From Bradyrhizobium sp. CB2312 (lineage in GTDB: Bacteria; Pseudomonadota; Alphaproteobacteria; Rhizobiales; Xanthobacteraceae), in the NCBI RefSeq assembly GCF_029714425.1, contig NZ_CP121668.1:8081501-8145500 (forward strand): a stretch of DNA of 64,000 bases. Reading direction: 5' to 3'. Made by a program: the position numbers and the translations under genes. This document shows, piece after piece, positions 20,933-30,829 of the stretch; position 1 is the stretch's first letter, and the number at the start of each line of letters is the position of its first letter. Below the pieces are notes generated by a model that was not told where the DNA came from, did not search any database, and worked only from the letters and a program-made list of their open reading frames with translations.

Positions 20933-21884
20933 TTGGTGTCTCCATTAATGTGAAATGCGATTTGTGAGATCGTATCTTGTATCGTAACTGGCGGCTGTGC
21001 TTTTCGTTTCGGCGTGTAAAGTTTTATGAGACGAACTTAGCTTAAACCGGTGCTCTGTACGCGAGATTCGACCATGCGGCACAACACGTACAACTGCGCA
21101 CCGGCCACGTACGCCCCTTCCTCTATCGGTGCTTAGACTAATCATGCATTGGCGCTTCTATCATGCGTATTTTTGAACGCCGTGCAGTATTTGTGCGCGT
21201 CTGGCGTTTGGCCTGGGAAGGTGCCACGCCGCGGGCCCGCTCGATATGCGGCCCCTGAAGTGTAGCCATCACCTTGGGATATTTCGGTGTGCGACCATAG
21301 CTCAGCCAAAGCAGCATCTAGTGCGCGCTACGTCCCGGCCAACTCATTGCGCAACGTCCTGCACGAGCATAGTGCGCAAGACCAGCCGGGTGAGCCCTCG
21401 GTGCATCCGCGCTATCAGATCGAGATTTCAATGCATACTGATTTTGTCCCAAGACGGCTTTCGGAGGGGGCAGTGCTCCTGCCGGATCTGGTTCGCTCCA
21501 TGAATGAGCTAAGTTCTTGCAAGTGATTCTGATCGACCTGACTGGACCTATACTGTTTCTGATCAGAGGCGCGCTTTTGGTCCCTTTCCGATCTGACAGG
21601 TACGCGGTCCTCACCGGGTGTTTGCGGTTTGCCCCACGATCGCGGTGGGTTCGCCGGCAATCGGAGCTCGACGTTTCCGACGTGACCCCCAAGCGCACTC
21701 CTTGGTCACGTCGTCGACAACGTTGAGGATACCTGAGTCCCCCTGCGAGACGGTTTAGGATCGCGTACCCGCCATCTCCTTTCAAAACACAGGAGGGATG
21801 CTATCCACTAAGTACGCCGCTCGATCTGAAGGGGGGCAACCGGCCTAATCTACTTTAGAGCAGTTCCGTGCCGACCGGGCCCTT
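20933..21884 (-). other. Gap with a degenerate IS3-type transposase fragment
   Basis: About 950 bases without an intact gene. On the minus strand, about 21600-21790 reads ILNVVDDVTKEC followed by frame-broken pieces resembling the SxRRVAREL-TAIV part of an IS3 OrfB. This suggests an old IS3-family remnant. The rest (20940-21600) shows only short frames. A short dyad, CTGATCGACC/GGTCAGGTCGATCAG-like, lies near 21530. Confidence 0.45.
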
Positions 21885-23279
21885 TCAGCTTGAATGTACA
21901 ACTCCGCCCAGCGCATCCAAGAGAGCCGCTCCAGTACGTATTCCCTTTAGAAAGCAGTCAATCTTGATGTTCTCGTTTGGCGCGTGGTTGGCTTCGTCGG
22001 CATTAGCATAAGGCACCACAAATGATGGTACACCCAGAATCTTCGTGAACACGTAGTCCGGCAGGGTCGCTCCGAGCGACGGATAGAGGAGAGGCTCTAC
22101 GCCATGTGCAATTTGCACTGCTGACTGAACAAGTTGCGAAAACGGTGCATCGAGCGGCGTCCTCGATGGCGGCGTCGACTCCACGCGGACGAACTCAACG
22201 TCCGGAGCATGTCTTCTTACGTGAGCCTCTATCTTCCGTAGGATGTCATCTGGGTCTTGTCGTTCGACAAGGCGGGCATCGCATTTGACGAACGCCTCGT
22301 GGGGTACAACCGTTTTCGATCCAGGCCCGCCATAGCCTCCGTGGAGTCCGTTGATAGTCAACGTTGGGTGGAACATCAGCCTATCTGCGAGCGGTCTATC
22401 TGCTGGATAATCGAGTCTCGCCAGTCCGAGGCCCCGCTTGATCGCTTCACTGTCCTGAGGCAACCGAGCTGCCGCAGCGCGTTCTATATCCCTTGGCGCC
22501 ATGACGTCGTCATGAAACCCGTTGATCGTAATCTTCCCATCTGCATTCTTCATTGTCGCCAGCAGCTGCACTAGCGTCCAGATGGGGTTTGGAACGACCC
22601 CGCCAAAGTGACCTGAATGAACATCGCAGTTCGCAGCGCGAGCTCGTAGTTCAAATGCGGCTATGCCACGAACCCCGTATGTAATGATCGGCTGACCAGC
22701 CTCGTGCAGGGGACCGTCGGCTGTTACGACCAGGTCTGCTTTGAGCAGGTCGCGGTTAGCGCGTAAGAAATCCGCGATGTGGGGACTTCCGGTCTCCTCT
22801 TCTCCTTCCAACAGGACCAGGACGTTGCACGGCAAGCGGCCATGGACCGCTAGATGGGACTCCAGAGCCAAGAGATTAGCAAAGTGTTGACCCTTGTTGT
22901 CTCCGGCTCCGCGCGCATACACGCGTCCATCGCGTATCGTTGGTTCGAACGGCGGACTAATCCAGGCTTCCAAAGGATCCGGAGGCTGGACGTCGTAATG
23001 GCCATACAGAAGGATCGTCGGCGCGCCAGGTGCGCGCTCCCAACGCCCCATCACCATCGGGTGGCCCGAGGTTGGGATCATCAGTGCGTCGAGGCCCAAC
23101 CGGCTCAGCATGCTCACAAGGAGTTCAGCGACCTCGGCCATACCGATGTTCTGCGCGCTGATGCTGGGGTGTCTCAGATAATCAAGCAAGCGGATAACGA
23201 ACTGATCCTTCTTCGCCTCGATATGCTCAAACACTCTGGACAATTCCGGACGCTCGCTCTGGGCTGTATTGACACTCAT
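21885..23279 (-). CDS. M20-family metallopeptidase (dipeptidase-like)
   Basis: A 464-residue zinc-dependent exopeptidase/amidohydrolase of the M20 family (ArgE/DapE/CNDP-like). Metal ligands are visible in order: LYGHYDVQPPD (His and Asp), ARGAGDNKGQ (bridging Asp), the catalytic LEGEEETGS, VTADGP (Asp) and the final His in ADEANHAPNE. The dimerisation/lid domain lies between residues ~210 and 370. The ATG at 23279 has GGAGG at good distance; a longer frame to 23450 exists but lacks support. It stands alone, convergent with the importer region. It probably cleaves a dipeptide or N-acyl amino acid. Confidence 0.9.
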   Translation of the reverse strand: MSVNTAQSERPELSRVFEHIEAKKDQFVIRLLDYLRHPSISAQNIGMAEVAELLVSMLSRLGLDALMIPTSGHPMVMGRWERAPGAPTILLYGHYDVQPPDPLEAWISPPFEPTIRDGRVYARGAGDNKGQHFANLLALESHLAVHGRLPCNVLVLLEGEEETGSPHIADFLRANRDLLKADLVVTADGPLHEAGQPIITYGVRGIAAFELRARAANCDVHSGHFGGVVPNPIWTLVQLLATMKNADGKITINGFHDDVMAPRDIERAAAARLPQDSEAIKRGLGLARLDYPADRPLADRLMFHPTLTINGLHGGYGGPGSKTVVPHEAFVKCDARLVERQDPDDILRKIEAHVRRHAPDVEFVRVESTPPSRTPLDAPFSQLVQSAVQIAHGVEPLLYPSLGATLPDYVFTKILGVPSFVVPYANADEANHAPNENIKIDCFLKGIRTGAALLDALGGVVHSS

Positions 23280-24501
23280 GGGGCGCCGCCTCCGATCTGA
23301 GTTCGCCAAGCCAAGTGTGGCAACAATGATAGCTTTGATGATGTTAGCTAATGCACCCATCCGAACGATATGTTCGCAGGAAAGCTGCATTGTGGAGCAG
23401 TCAGGGATGTTCTTCGGCGTGAGGATGGCTTCCAGATGCGCTCGCCACACAAACGGTTTCTTAGCAGTCGTTGGCTCGCCACGCGCGATTGCCCGCCTCT
23501 TCCCGGTGGAAGACCGAGTGATCGCCTTGCTGGGTGAGCCTCTGCACCTGTTCGTAACGATGGGGGTGAGACGAGGCGCAATTGCGACGCCGAAAGTGAT
23601 CGATAATAGTGAGCGGCGATGTTCGCTCGAAGAGCTGCGGCTGCCGATTTCGGTGCGCTAGGCTGCAGAGTGCTCTCCGCCGATCGTGGATGTTCAAATG
23701 GGCGTGCGCCGATCGTCGTCGAACCAAAAAAATCGACACCCTGGCCGAGAGCCCAAAATCGATCTCTGCCTTAGATCGGAATCTATCGCTGAGCTTCGGG
23801 GGGGCGTACCTTAAATGACTCGCCCGGTGCCCTTCTGGGCTTCTCCAAGATTGATGAGAACAAAGGCGAGATCATCTCGGCGTAAAATCTTCAGATTATT
23901 TCAAACTGGCGCGCATTTTCGGCGCTCTCGGTGTCAAAAGCGGAGAATGCGGCAGCAATCTCAGCTATGCTCCTCACCATGATGATGGCGCAACATCCTT
24001 GCTCAAATGTCGAGCCGGAGGCTGCCTCCGGCACGCTGTCAAAATTCGAGGCCGGCGCAGTTTCGCATCGACACGCATTCGATTCCTTGGTTGCGCATAG
24101 TCCGTGGCGGGCTGGCGCTGGTAGATGCTTACAATCCAGTTGGCATTGCGCGCGAGCGAGGTGCGGATCGGCATCCCTTGGGCGTGTCGCTTCTCTCTTG
24201 CACGTCAGCGGCTCATGCCCTCGAGGTACTTATGGTAGCATCGAGCCTGCTCTGCTCCTGTCTCGCTTTGATCCCGACAGAAGGTCATGATGGCGGTGGC
24301 GACACGCAAGGATGCACTTCACGCCGGCCCACAAAAGGGGCGGTTCGAGCGCGCGGGCGCGGTTTGCGATCGGAGTGGTCAAAAGTCCTCGCACGCGAGC
24401 AGCCGTCGTTCTGATCCGATTCATAGAGAGCTTCGCAGCCGCGTCGCGCGTCTTTTCACAAAGAAGGTTCGATCCGAACAATCGGAGGGGGATAGATAAA
24501 G
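23280..24501. other. Long gap without a recognised gene
   Basis: About 1.2 kb between the divergent M20 and M24 genes. On the plus strand, 23462-23661 reads an open stretch DRVIALLGEPLHLFVTMG...CSLEELRLPISVR that looks protein-like but is not recognised. Another open stretch, IPWLRIVRGGLALVDAYNP, lies near 24085-24140. Neither has a start or ribosome site. Probably decayed genes plus the promoters of both neighbours. Confidence 0.4.
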
Positions 24502-25695
24502 ATGGCATCCGCGTTTCCCAAGTTGGAGTATGAACAACGACTGACCCGCTTGCGCCGGCAGATGAATGACAAGGGTCTCTCTCTGCTGGTGGTGGTCAAT
24601 CCAGCGAATCTCAACTACCTCTCAGGCTACGACGCCTGGAGTTACCAAAATACCCAAGCTCTGCTCGTGCCGAGCAGTGACCTCGAGCCCGTCTGGATCG
24701 GACGCAGTCTCGATGTTGCAGCTGCGCACAACACGAGTTGGCTTTCAGCTGACAATATTGTCGGTTATGCAGAGTCCTATGCCGACAATAGTCCGAATCA
24801 CGCGATGGAGGCGGTCGCGGGCGAGATCAACCGTCGCGGCTGGAACACCGGGCGCATCGGGTATGAGGGTGATACGTTCTTTTTTAGTCTGCGTGGATTC
24901 TTCACTCTTCAGAAGGGTGTGCCCGAGGCCGAGTGGGTAGACGTCGGTGTTCTGATCAATTGGCTGAGAACGGTCAAGACTCCGAGCGAAATCGAGATTA
25001 TGCGCCGGGCGGGCAAGGTTGTCGACAAGGTCATGGGGGTCGCCATCGATTCCCTTCGGCCAGGAATTCGCGAAAACGATTATGCCGCGCGGATTGTCCA
25101 AGCGCAGATCGAAGGGGACGCCGACTTTGGTGCTAGTTACCCGTGTATGATTCCGTTCATTCAGACCGGAGCGCATGCGGGTATAAGCCATGCACCATGG
25201 ACAACAGACGTCATTCCAGACGGCAGCATTACAGTGTTGGAATTGTCAGGGTGTTACCTCAGGTACAATGCCACGCTCGCCCGGACCGTTAGTCTCGGCA
25301 AACCGAGCGACCGCTTGGTCCGACTGGCAAACACCGTGCAGGAAGGACATGCGGCTGCGATGGCGGCAATGAAGCCAGGAGTGACGTGTCACGACGTTTG
25401 GGCTGCGTGGCAAGCCGTTTTGTCGCCGAGCGGATTTAAGAAGAACTCTCGAATTGGGTACACTGTTGGTCTGAATTATACGCCGACTTGGCGCGAATAT
25501 ACGGCGAGTTTAGAGCCAGGAAAGGACGATGAACTCCGGGAAGGCATGTGCTTCCACCTCCTGTGCGGAATGTGGACTGGAGACGGCACTAACAAAGGCG
25601 ACCCGAATTACGGGCTCAGCGAAACCGTTCTAGTGACCAAGAACGGCTGCGAGACCTTGACGAGCTTCGAACGAAAGCTGTTCGTGAAGCCTTAA
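24502..25695 (+). CDS. M24 creatinase/ectoine-hydrolase-like protein (copy 1)
   Basis: A 397-residue pita-bread-fold protein with a creatinase-type N-terminal domain (LLVVVNPANLNYLSGYDAW) and an M24 C-terminal domain. The metal ligands of true aminopeptidases are replaced: the first Asp is Glu in VLELSG, the second falls in YNATLART, the HGxG His region reads RIGYTVGL, and the EPG Glu position reads HLLCGMW. This pattern is known from the metal-independent creatinase and ectoine hydrolase (DoeA/EutD) type, so C-N hydrolysis of a small solute is likelier than peptide cleavage. The ATG follows GGAGGGGG. The binding protein gene at 25826 follows on the same strand. Confidence 0.85.
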   Translation: MASAFPKLEYEQRLTRLRRQMNDKGLSLLVVVNPANLNYLSGYDAWSYQNTQALLVPSSDLEPVWIGRSLDVAAAHNTSWLSADNIVGYAESYADNSPNHAMEAVAGEINRRGWNTGRIGYEGDTFFFSLRGFFTLQKGVPEAEWVDVGVLINWLRTVKTPSEIEIMRRAGKVVDKVMGVAIDSLRPGIRENDYAARIVQAQIEGDADFGASYPCMIPFIQTGAHAGISHAPWTTDVIPDGSITVLELSGCYLRYNATLARTVSLGKPSDRLVRLANTVQEGHAAAMAAMKPGVTCHDVWAAWQAVLSPSGFKKNSRIGYTVGLNYTPTWREYTASLEPGKDDELREGMCFHLLCGMWTGDGTNKGDPNYGLSETVLVTKNGCETLTSFERKLFVKP

Positions 25696-25825
25696 ACCAT
25701 AAGATGGCAGTGAGGCAACTGCTGTCATCGTATGCCCTCTGCGATCAATGGAAAGTCTCATTACTATTCCCATCTCAGCACGCAATCGTCATTTTCACTC
25801 GGGGACCAAACTAAAGGAGACGGGA

Positions 25826-26875
25826 ATGAACAGGCGGACTTTCTTGAAAGCCGCGACGGCGGCGGCAGCCACTTTGGCCTCACCCTACGTGCACGCTCAA
25901 TCCAGGAAATTCGCAGGTATTACACTGCGTGTGAACGGATACGGCGGTCTCTACGATGACGCCCTCAACAAGAATGTAGTCGCACCGTTGGAAGAGAAGT
26001 ACGGCCTAAAGGTTCAATTCAACGCCGGCATGACAGCTTCGGATCTGGTCAAACTGATCGCGAACAAGAACAATCCGCCCTACGATCTATTCCAGGCCGA
26101 TAGCTCGTATATGATCGAACTCCTTAAGGCCAACATCATCGAAGAAATCAAGGCGACCGACGTCGCAAATGTCAAACGGATCCTTCCTGGATTCCGCGAA
26201 TTCGGCGATTACGGTGTGCCGTATAGCGTCGCCTCCGTGGTTCCGGTCTACAATTCAAAATACATTAAGCAGCCACTTACATCGTACTCAGACATCGCAC
26301 GGCCTGATCTGGCCGGTCGTGCCGTCATTCCGACAGCAGACACAATCGCCAGCAGCCTTTATATTCTGGGTATAGCCGAAGAAAATGGTGGCTCGATCTC
26401 GGACATGGAGCCGGCATTCAAAGTACTTGCGGCTGCGAAGTCTAACATCGTCGCCCTAGCGCAGTCGAATGTAGCCGAGGTCCAGATGTTTCAAGGCGAA
26501 GAGGTGTATGCGGGAATCTTTTGGGATGGCCGGGCCCATGAGTTGCGTACCAAGGGCGTTCCAATCGTGACCGTTGTCCCGGCCAAAGGCGTTTACGCGA
26601 CGACCAGCTATTTCAATATCATCAAGGGCATGAAATATCCGGAAGCCGCATATGCATTCGCCGAGCAGTTGCTCTCGGACCAGGGCATGCTCGGACTACC
26701 TGAGGCGCTTCGGTATGGCGTAACCACCGACGTCAAGTTGCCGGATAATCTTAGCAATGATCTTCTGTTCAACTCAGCCGAGCGCAACAAGTTGAAAAAG
26801 ACCATTGATTGGGAAAAGCTCAACGAAACGCGAAGCGCTCGGATCGAACGGATCAACAAGTTAGTGAGAAGTTAA
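25826..26875 (+). CDS. ABC importer periplasmic binding protein, PotD type (copy 2)
   Basis: A 349-residue paralogue of the protein at 16109, alike along the whole length (LRVNGYGGLYDDALNKNVV, FREFGDYGVPYSVASVVPVYN, WDGRAHELRTKGVPI). The N-terminus MNRRTFLKAATAAAATLA and HAQS cleavage site resemble a Tat signal. The ATG at 25826 follows AAAGGAGACGGG; an upstream in-frame ATG at 25748 has no such site. No permease or ATPase follows: the IS5 element starts 121 bases downstream. It therefore must work with the importer at 17-20 kb or is a leftover of a second operon cut by the IS. Confidence 0.9.
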   Translation: MNRRTFLKAATAAAATLASPYVHAQSRKFAGITLRVNGYGGLYDDALNKNVVAPLEEKYGLKVQFNAGMTASDLVKLIANKNNPPYDLFQADSSYMIELLKANIIEEIKATDVANVKRILPGFREFGDYGVPYSVASVVPVYNSKYIKQPLTSYSDIARPDLAGRAVIPTADTIASSLYILGIAEENGGSISDMEPAFKVLAAAKSNIVALAQSNVAEVQMFQGEEVYAGIFWDGRAHELRTKGVPIVTVVPAKGVYATTSYFNIIKGMKYPEAAYAFAEQLLSDQGMLGLPEALRYGVTTDVKLPDNLSNDLLFNSAERNKLKKTIDWEKLNETRSARIERINKLVRS

Positions 26876-26989
26876 ATCGGCGGGCTGCTCAATGGAGTGA
26901 CGGTGTTACGCCGATTTAATATGATCGGGGTAACGTCGCTGCATAGTCAATACGTCCATATAGGTTATGAAACGACATATTGACCCAGC

Positions 26990-26996
26990 AGCCGTA
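26990..26996. repeat. Target-site duplication of IS5, left copy
   Basis: AGCCGTA immediately outside the left inverted repeat; the same seven bases lie immediately outside the right repeat at 29919-29925. Confidence 0.8.
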
Positions 26997-27004
26997 GTCG
27001 TCCG

Positions 27005-27498
27005 TTAAGAACTCGATTTCAGCGGTGAGCGGTCGCGGGTGGCTGCGATGAGGGTGGTCAGGATCAGGCACCGAAAAGCTCTCAGCCAGGCGAGGATGCG
27101 GCGAAAGTTGTGGCCGACGGCCGAGAGGATGACGTTGGCCGCATCGCCGGCGCGGCCTTTGAGGTAGCAGCGGCCGAGGTGACCATCGGTCTTCAGGTGT
27201 CCGATGATGGGTTCGATGGCGGAGCGGCGGCGCAGCTCGCGCTTGATGACCCCAAAGACGCCGCGCTTCTGGCCGGAGATGAAGATGCGGCGGGGATTTT
27301 GTGCGTCGTGGCCGCGGTATCCGTTGTCGACGTCGGCCCGCTCGATCGCGCAGCCGGTGAGTGTCTCGGTGCGGTCGATGACGTCCCGCAAGGTGTGACC
27401 ATCATATGGGTTATCGGGTAGCGCCCTGGCGTGCAGCACGAACAGGCCGCCGGGAGCACGGCGGTTGTTGGTGACGATGGAGGCTTTGACACCGATCT
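27005..27498 (-). pseudogene. IS5-family transposase, C-terminal part
   Basis: Second half of the split transposase: GVKASIVTNNRRAPGGLFVLH, then ALPDNPYDGHTLRDVI, DVDNGYRGHDAQNP, VIKRELRRRSAIEPIIGHLK (catalytic Glu region with the Y-(2)-R-(3)-E-(6)-K-like spacing) and a stop at 27005. The first half lies at 28888-29750. The two halves join at AAPYE / GVKAS when the IS110-family element is removed. Confidence 0.88.
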
Positions 27499-28887
27499 AT
27501 GGACCACGCCCGCGTTGCAAGAGGAATCGACAAAGGGATGAAGCGGTTTGCGCCAATCTATCCGGCTTCAATTTGGGGCTGTTGCCCCGAGCCATCATGG
27601 ATATCCGCTCACTTCTGTCCTCAATAACTCGCCGGCCTCAAGAAGGGCCATGGAGTCGAACCAGGCTTCAGGAGTGTCGGTGGAACCGTTTCTCCATTCG
27701 TCCTTTCCGTCTCGCAAACCTCGGCGGGTTATTGTGCCTTCTGATCCCGACCTTGGATTTTCCTTTCCGGCCCTGTTTCTTATGCGGTGCGGCCCAGGAG
27801 GTTGGCGTCTTAGTCACGGCCCTTTGCGAGCATGCTCCAGGCCATGCGCGCAAGTTTTGCGGCCAGGGCAACAACCAAGACATTGGAGTGGAGCCGCTTC
27901 GACGCTGCCTCTAACCAGGCTGCGAAGCCATGCCGAGGCCAACTCTGACGCTGCAGAAGTACGGCTCTGGCACCTTGAATAAACAGCGTTCGCAGGTACC
28001 GATTACCGCGCCTCGATATGCGCCCGAGAATGGTTCGATCGCCGGTCGAGATTTGCTTTGGTACCAGACCAAGCCATGCTGCAAAGTCTCGGCCTTTATG
28101 GAAGGCATCACCGGTTCCGATGGCGGCGACCATCGCGCTTGAGATGATCGGCCCGACGCCGGGCGCACTCATTAGGCGGCGACAGTGTGGATCTTGATCA
28201 GCGAGTTCGTCGATTTCTTTCGTCATTGACGCGACCCGTCGGTCGAGATAGCGCCAGTCCTCGGCCAAGTCCTGAATGAGCTGGATCACGCGAGGCGATA
28301 AGTTGTCGTTTGGCGCTGAGAGAATCTGAGGAAGTGCCAGTCGGAGTGCTGCCGCTCCCTGCCGCACTGGTAGCCCTCGCTCAAGCAAAAAGCCCCGGAT
28401 TTGATTGATGACCGCCGTTCTCTGCGTCACCAATCGACTGCGAACTCTGTGTAGTGCCTGTAAATCAAGTTGTTCGGCTGACTTCACTGGAACGAACCGC
28501 ATTGTCGGCCGCTGAGCGGCCTCGGCGATCGCTTCAGCATCCCGAAAGTCATTTTTGTGACCCTTGAGGTATGGTTTGACGTACTGCGCCGGCAAGAGCC
28601 GTACTTAATGGCCTAATTTCTCGAGCCTGCGCCCCAGAGGATGTGCGCCTGCACACGCCTCCATTCCGATCAGACAACGCGGAATATTGCCCAGCGACTG
28701 GTCAAGCTGATTTCTCGACCGCTTCTTGCGTAGCGTAATTGCGCCTGTGGCATCGAGACCGACGACGTGGAATGTGTTCTTCCCGAGATTGATGCCGATT
28801 GTGACAAGGTTCGTATTCGACATGGCTTGCGCTCCTGCTGCCCCCCGCCGGGCTGCACGTTGCCGCTGAGAGCGGGCGTGGTCCATG
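27499..28887 (-). mobile_element. IS110-family (IS1111-type) element inside IS5
   Basis: Bounded by a perfect 15-bp inverted repeat, ATGGACCACGCCCGC (27499-27513) and GCGGGCGTGGTCCAT (28873-28887). It contains one transposase gene with an in-frame stop and about 300 noncoding bases downstream of it (27514-27809), the position where IS1111-type elements carry their guide RNA. It interrupts the IS5 transposase between the AAPYE and GVKAS codons. Confidence 0.88.
27810..28823 (-). pseudogene. IS110/IS1111-family transposase with an in-frame stop
   Basis: The DEDD transposase starts MSNTNLVTIGINLGKN at 28823 and shows CLIGMEACAGAH. It then meets an in-frame TAA at 28605-28607 (after RRLEKLGH) and continues in the same frame VRLLPAQYVKPYLKGHKNDFRDAEAIAEA, LMSAPGVGPIISSAMVAAIG and ISRRGNRYLRTLFIQGAR to the stop at 27810. 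The family has Asp or Glu at the stop position, so one base change caused it. The element would need a transposase from elsewhere, such as the relative at 12625. Confidence 0.88.
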
Positions 28888-29750
28888 CCATTAACTCGTA
28901 AGGCGCGGCAGCCTTGCCCTTGCCGATGCACTCCACCTCCCGGGCGTGGAAGGAATAAAGCTTCCAGCCCCGCTGACGCTGCTGTTGCGAGCGGATCTGC
29001 GAAGTCCCGGCTGAGCGGGAGGACGAAGGCGTTCTCGAGCACAGCTCGACCTTCGATCTTGCGGCCGATATCGCGGATGATCCGGCCCAGCCGGCTGCGC
29101 AGGATGCGCAACTCCCGCTGATGCCGCCTGAATTGCTTGGCATGGGCGTAGCGTCCCGCCATCATTGCCGCGGTCTTGGCGACGCGCAGATAGGACTGAC
29201 GCAGCTTGACCCCGTGCTTTCTCGCCATGTGGTTGAGCCCCTTGATCGCTGCGTGCAGCAGCTTGGCATCGGTCGGGAAGGTGATCGCCTTCAGCTGCAC
29301 GGTGGTATCGACCGTGACACGCTTGAGGTCCTGGCTGCGTAACGCACCGGCTTCGTGCGCCACCCGCAGGCTCTCGGCCAGCAGCAGCTCCAGCTTGTCG
29401 CCGAGCCGCTTGCGCCAGTGGCTCAAATCCGAGCGCTCGTGCGGCAATGAATGCTGGAAGAACTCTTCGCCGGTGAAGTACTGGAAATACGGGTCGTGGA
29501 CCCAGCGCTCGCACACCCCCTCGTCGGACAGGCCGTAAATCTGCTTGAGCAGCAGCAGCCCAATCACGAAGCGGGTCGCGATGCCCGGCCGACCATTCTC
29601 GCTATAGAGCGGCGCGATCTCCCCGTCGATCCAGTCCCAATCGACCCTGCCGGCGAGCTGAACCAGCTCGTGCTTCATATTGATGATCTGGTCCAGTCTG
29701 GCCCGGAACAGATCGCCCGATCCCATCGCCTTCTGCTTCTTCGGCCGCAT
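28888..29750 (-). pseudogene. IS5-family transposase, N-terminal part, frameshifted
   Basis: Starts MRPKKQKAMGSGDLFRARLD at 29750 after GGAGGGGG. It shows the DUF772 region (YSENGRPGIATRFVIGLLLL, HDPYFQYFTGEEFFQHSLPH), then LKRVTVDTTVQLKAI with the first catalytic Asp. A frameshift near 29010 separates it from TSQIRSQQ / RQRGWKLYSFHAREVECIGKGKA. The IS110-family element follows at 28887. So the gene carries both an indel and an insertion. Confidence 0.88.
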
Positions 29751-30121
29751 CGCCCCCTCCGATGCGAGGAGGGAATCATGACTGGCGATTCGACGGAATC
29801 CTGAAAATGAAATTGCAAGGTTCCGATCCCCGAAGCATCAACACCCTGCAATCGCAAAAAAGCCGGTCTGCCAGATTACGCTTCCACATCAGTCACTTGG
29901 TCGCTCTTAACGGACGACAGCCGTACCGGGCCTTCATTGAGGTGGGCTAAAGGCGATGGGCGCGCATGGTGCGGGACGCCGTAGCGACGATCTTCCCCTT
30001 ACGAACGCGAGGAAACGTAGGCGATGACTCAGCCCTTGAAGACGAAGGGTGAGGCTGCAATTCGGCCCGACACCTTATGCCTAGATCTGCCTGAAGCCTT
30101 TCCACGAATATAATCACGCCC

Positions 30122-30829
30122 TCAGGCGACGGACGCTACCGTCAACCGGCAGAGGGTCGTGATATCGTAGACGGGCAAGTTGGTCGTGCGTCGGATTGCC
30201 GGTGCGACCAGCGGGAAGGCTGTGCATTCGAACAGTATAGCCGCGATCCCTTGATGGGCCGCGCGCAGGCGCGCAACGCAGGCGGTGACATCCGCCTCAA
30301 CAGCAGCCACGTCGGCTGGTGGCAATGGGCGTTTGAGGCCGTCATGCCAGTACTTGCCGCCTTCAATGCCGCCGATCACAATTCGGGCTCGCTCAGTCTC
30401 GTCGTTCACTCCGAGCAGATCCTCACTGCAATGGGTCGAGTCGTAGGTCGCGACGGCAATCTTGGCAGACTTCGGCAGCTGGCGAAGCAAGGCCGGCAAT
30501 AGGAGCAGGCTGGACATCGCGACGGGCACATTTACCGATGCGGCCACCGCCTCCTGATGCCGGATAGAGAAGCCACAATCCGAACTGATTGCAACGGCTC
30601 CTCGGTCGACCAAGCGGCGGGCGGCTGCGATGTAGGCTGATTCCAACGCTGGATCGCCCCGGACGACGTTCTCGACCCAAGCTCCCGGGACAATTTCCGA
30701 GATGATGGGAAAGTTGAGCAGGGCCGAATCCCGCATTGAGCCAGGCACCGCTGGTGGGGGCGGGGCCCCGGGCGGCAGCCCTCGTTCGAGAAGCAAGACT
30801 CCGAGCGAGCGCGGGATCTGCGATGTCAT
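30122..30829 (-). CDS. Asp/Glu-racemase-superfamily protein (copy 1)
   Basis: A 235-residue protein of the aspartate/glutamate racemase superfamily, which includes maleate isomerase, arylmalonate decarboxylase and EutA-type proteins. Both catalytic Cys positions are present: ISSDCGFS (N-terminal half) and ILFECTAFPLV (C-terminal half). Other landmarks are AISSDCG, the SSLLLLP segment and LPVYDITTL near the end. The ATG at 30829 fits the family start (SLGVLLLERG); a GTG at 30874 would add 15 residues. It is divergent from the FAD oxidoreductase at 31477. The reaction may be racemisation, isomerisation or decarboxylation of a small acid; the substrate is unknown. Confidence 0.85.
   Translation of the reverse strand: MTSQIPRSLGVLLLERGLPPGAPPPPAVPGSMRDSALLNFPIISEIVPGAWVENVVRGDPALESAYIAAARRLVDRGAVAISSDCGFSIRHQEAVAASVNVPVAMSSLLLLPALLRQLPKSAKIAVATYDSTHCSEDLLGVNDETERARIVIGGIEGGKYWHDGLKRPLPPADVAAVEADVTACVARLRAAHQGIAAILFECTAFPLVAPAIRRTTNLPVYDITTLCRLTVASVA

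Larger units (their letters stand above)
26997..29918 (-). mobile_element. IS5-family element containing an IS110-family element
   Basis: Terminal inverted repeats GTCGTCCGTTAAGA (26997-27010) and TCTTAACGGACGAC (29905-29918) are flanked directly by a perfect 7-bp direct repeat, AGCCGTA, at 26990-26996 and 29919-29925, which looks like the target duplication. The transposase gene on the minus strand is split into two parts by a 1.39-kb IS110/IS1111 element. Without this insert the IS is about 1.53 kb, normal for the family. Confidence 0.9.

Noticed and set aside
21318..21785. 155-codon minus-strand frame
   Set aside because: Arginine- and serine-rich, mixed-frame content; only a short part resembles an IS3 OrfB in a different frame.
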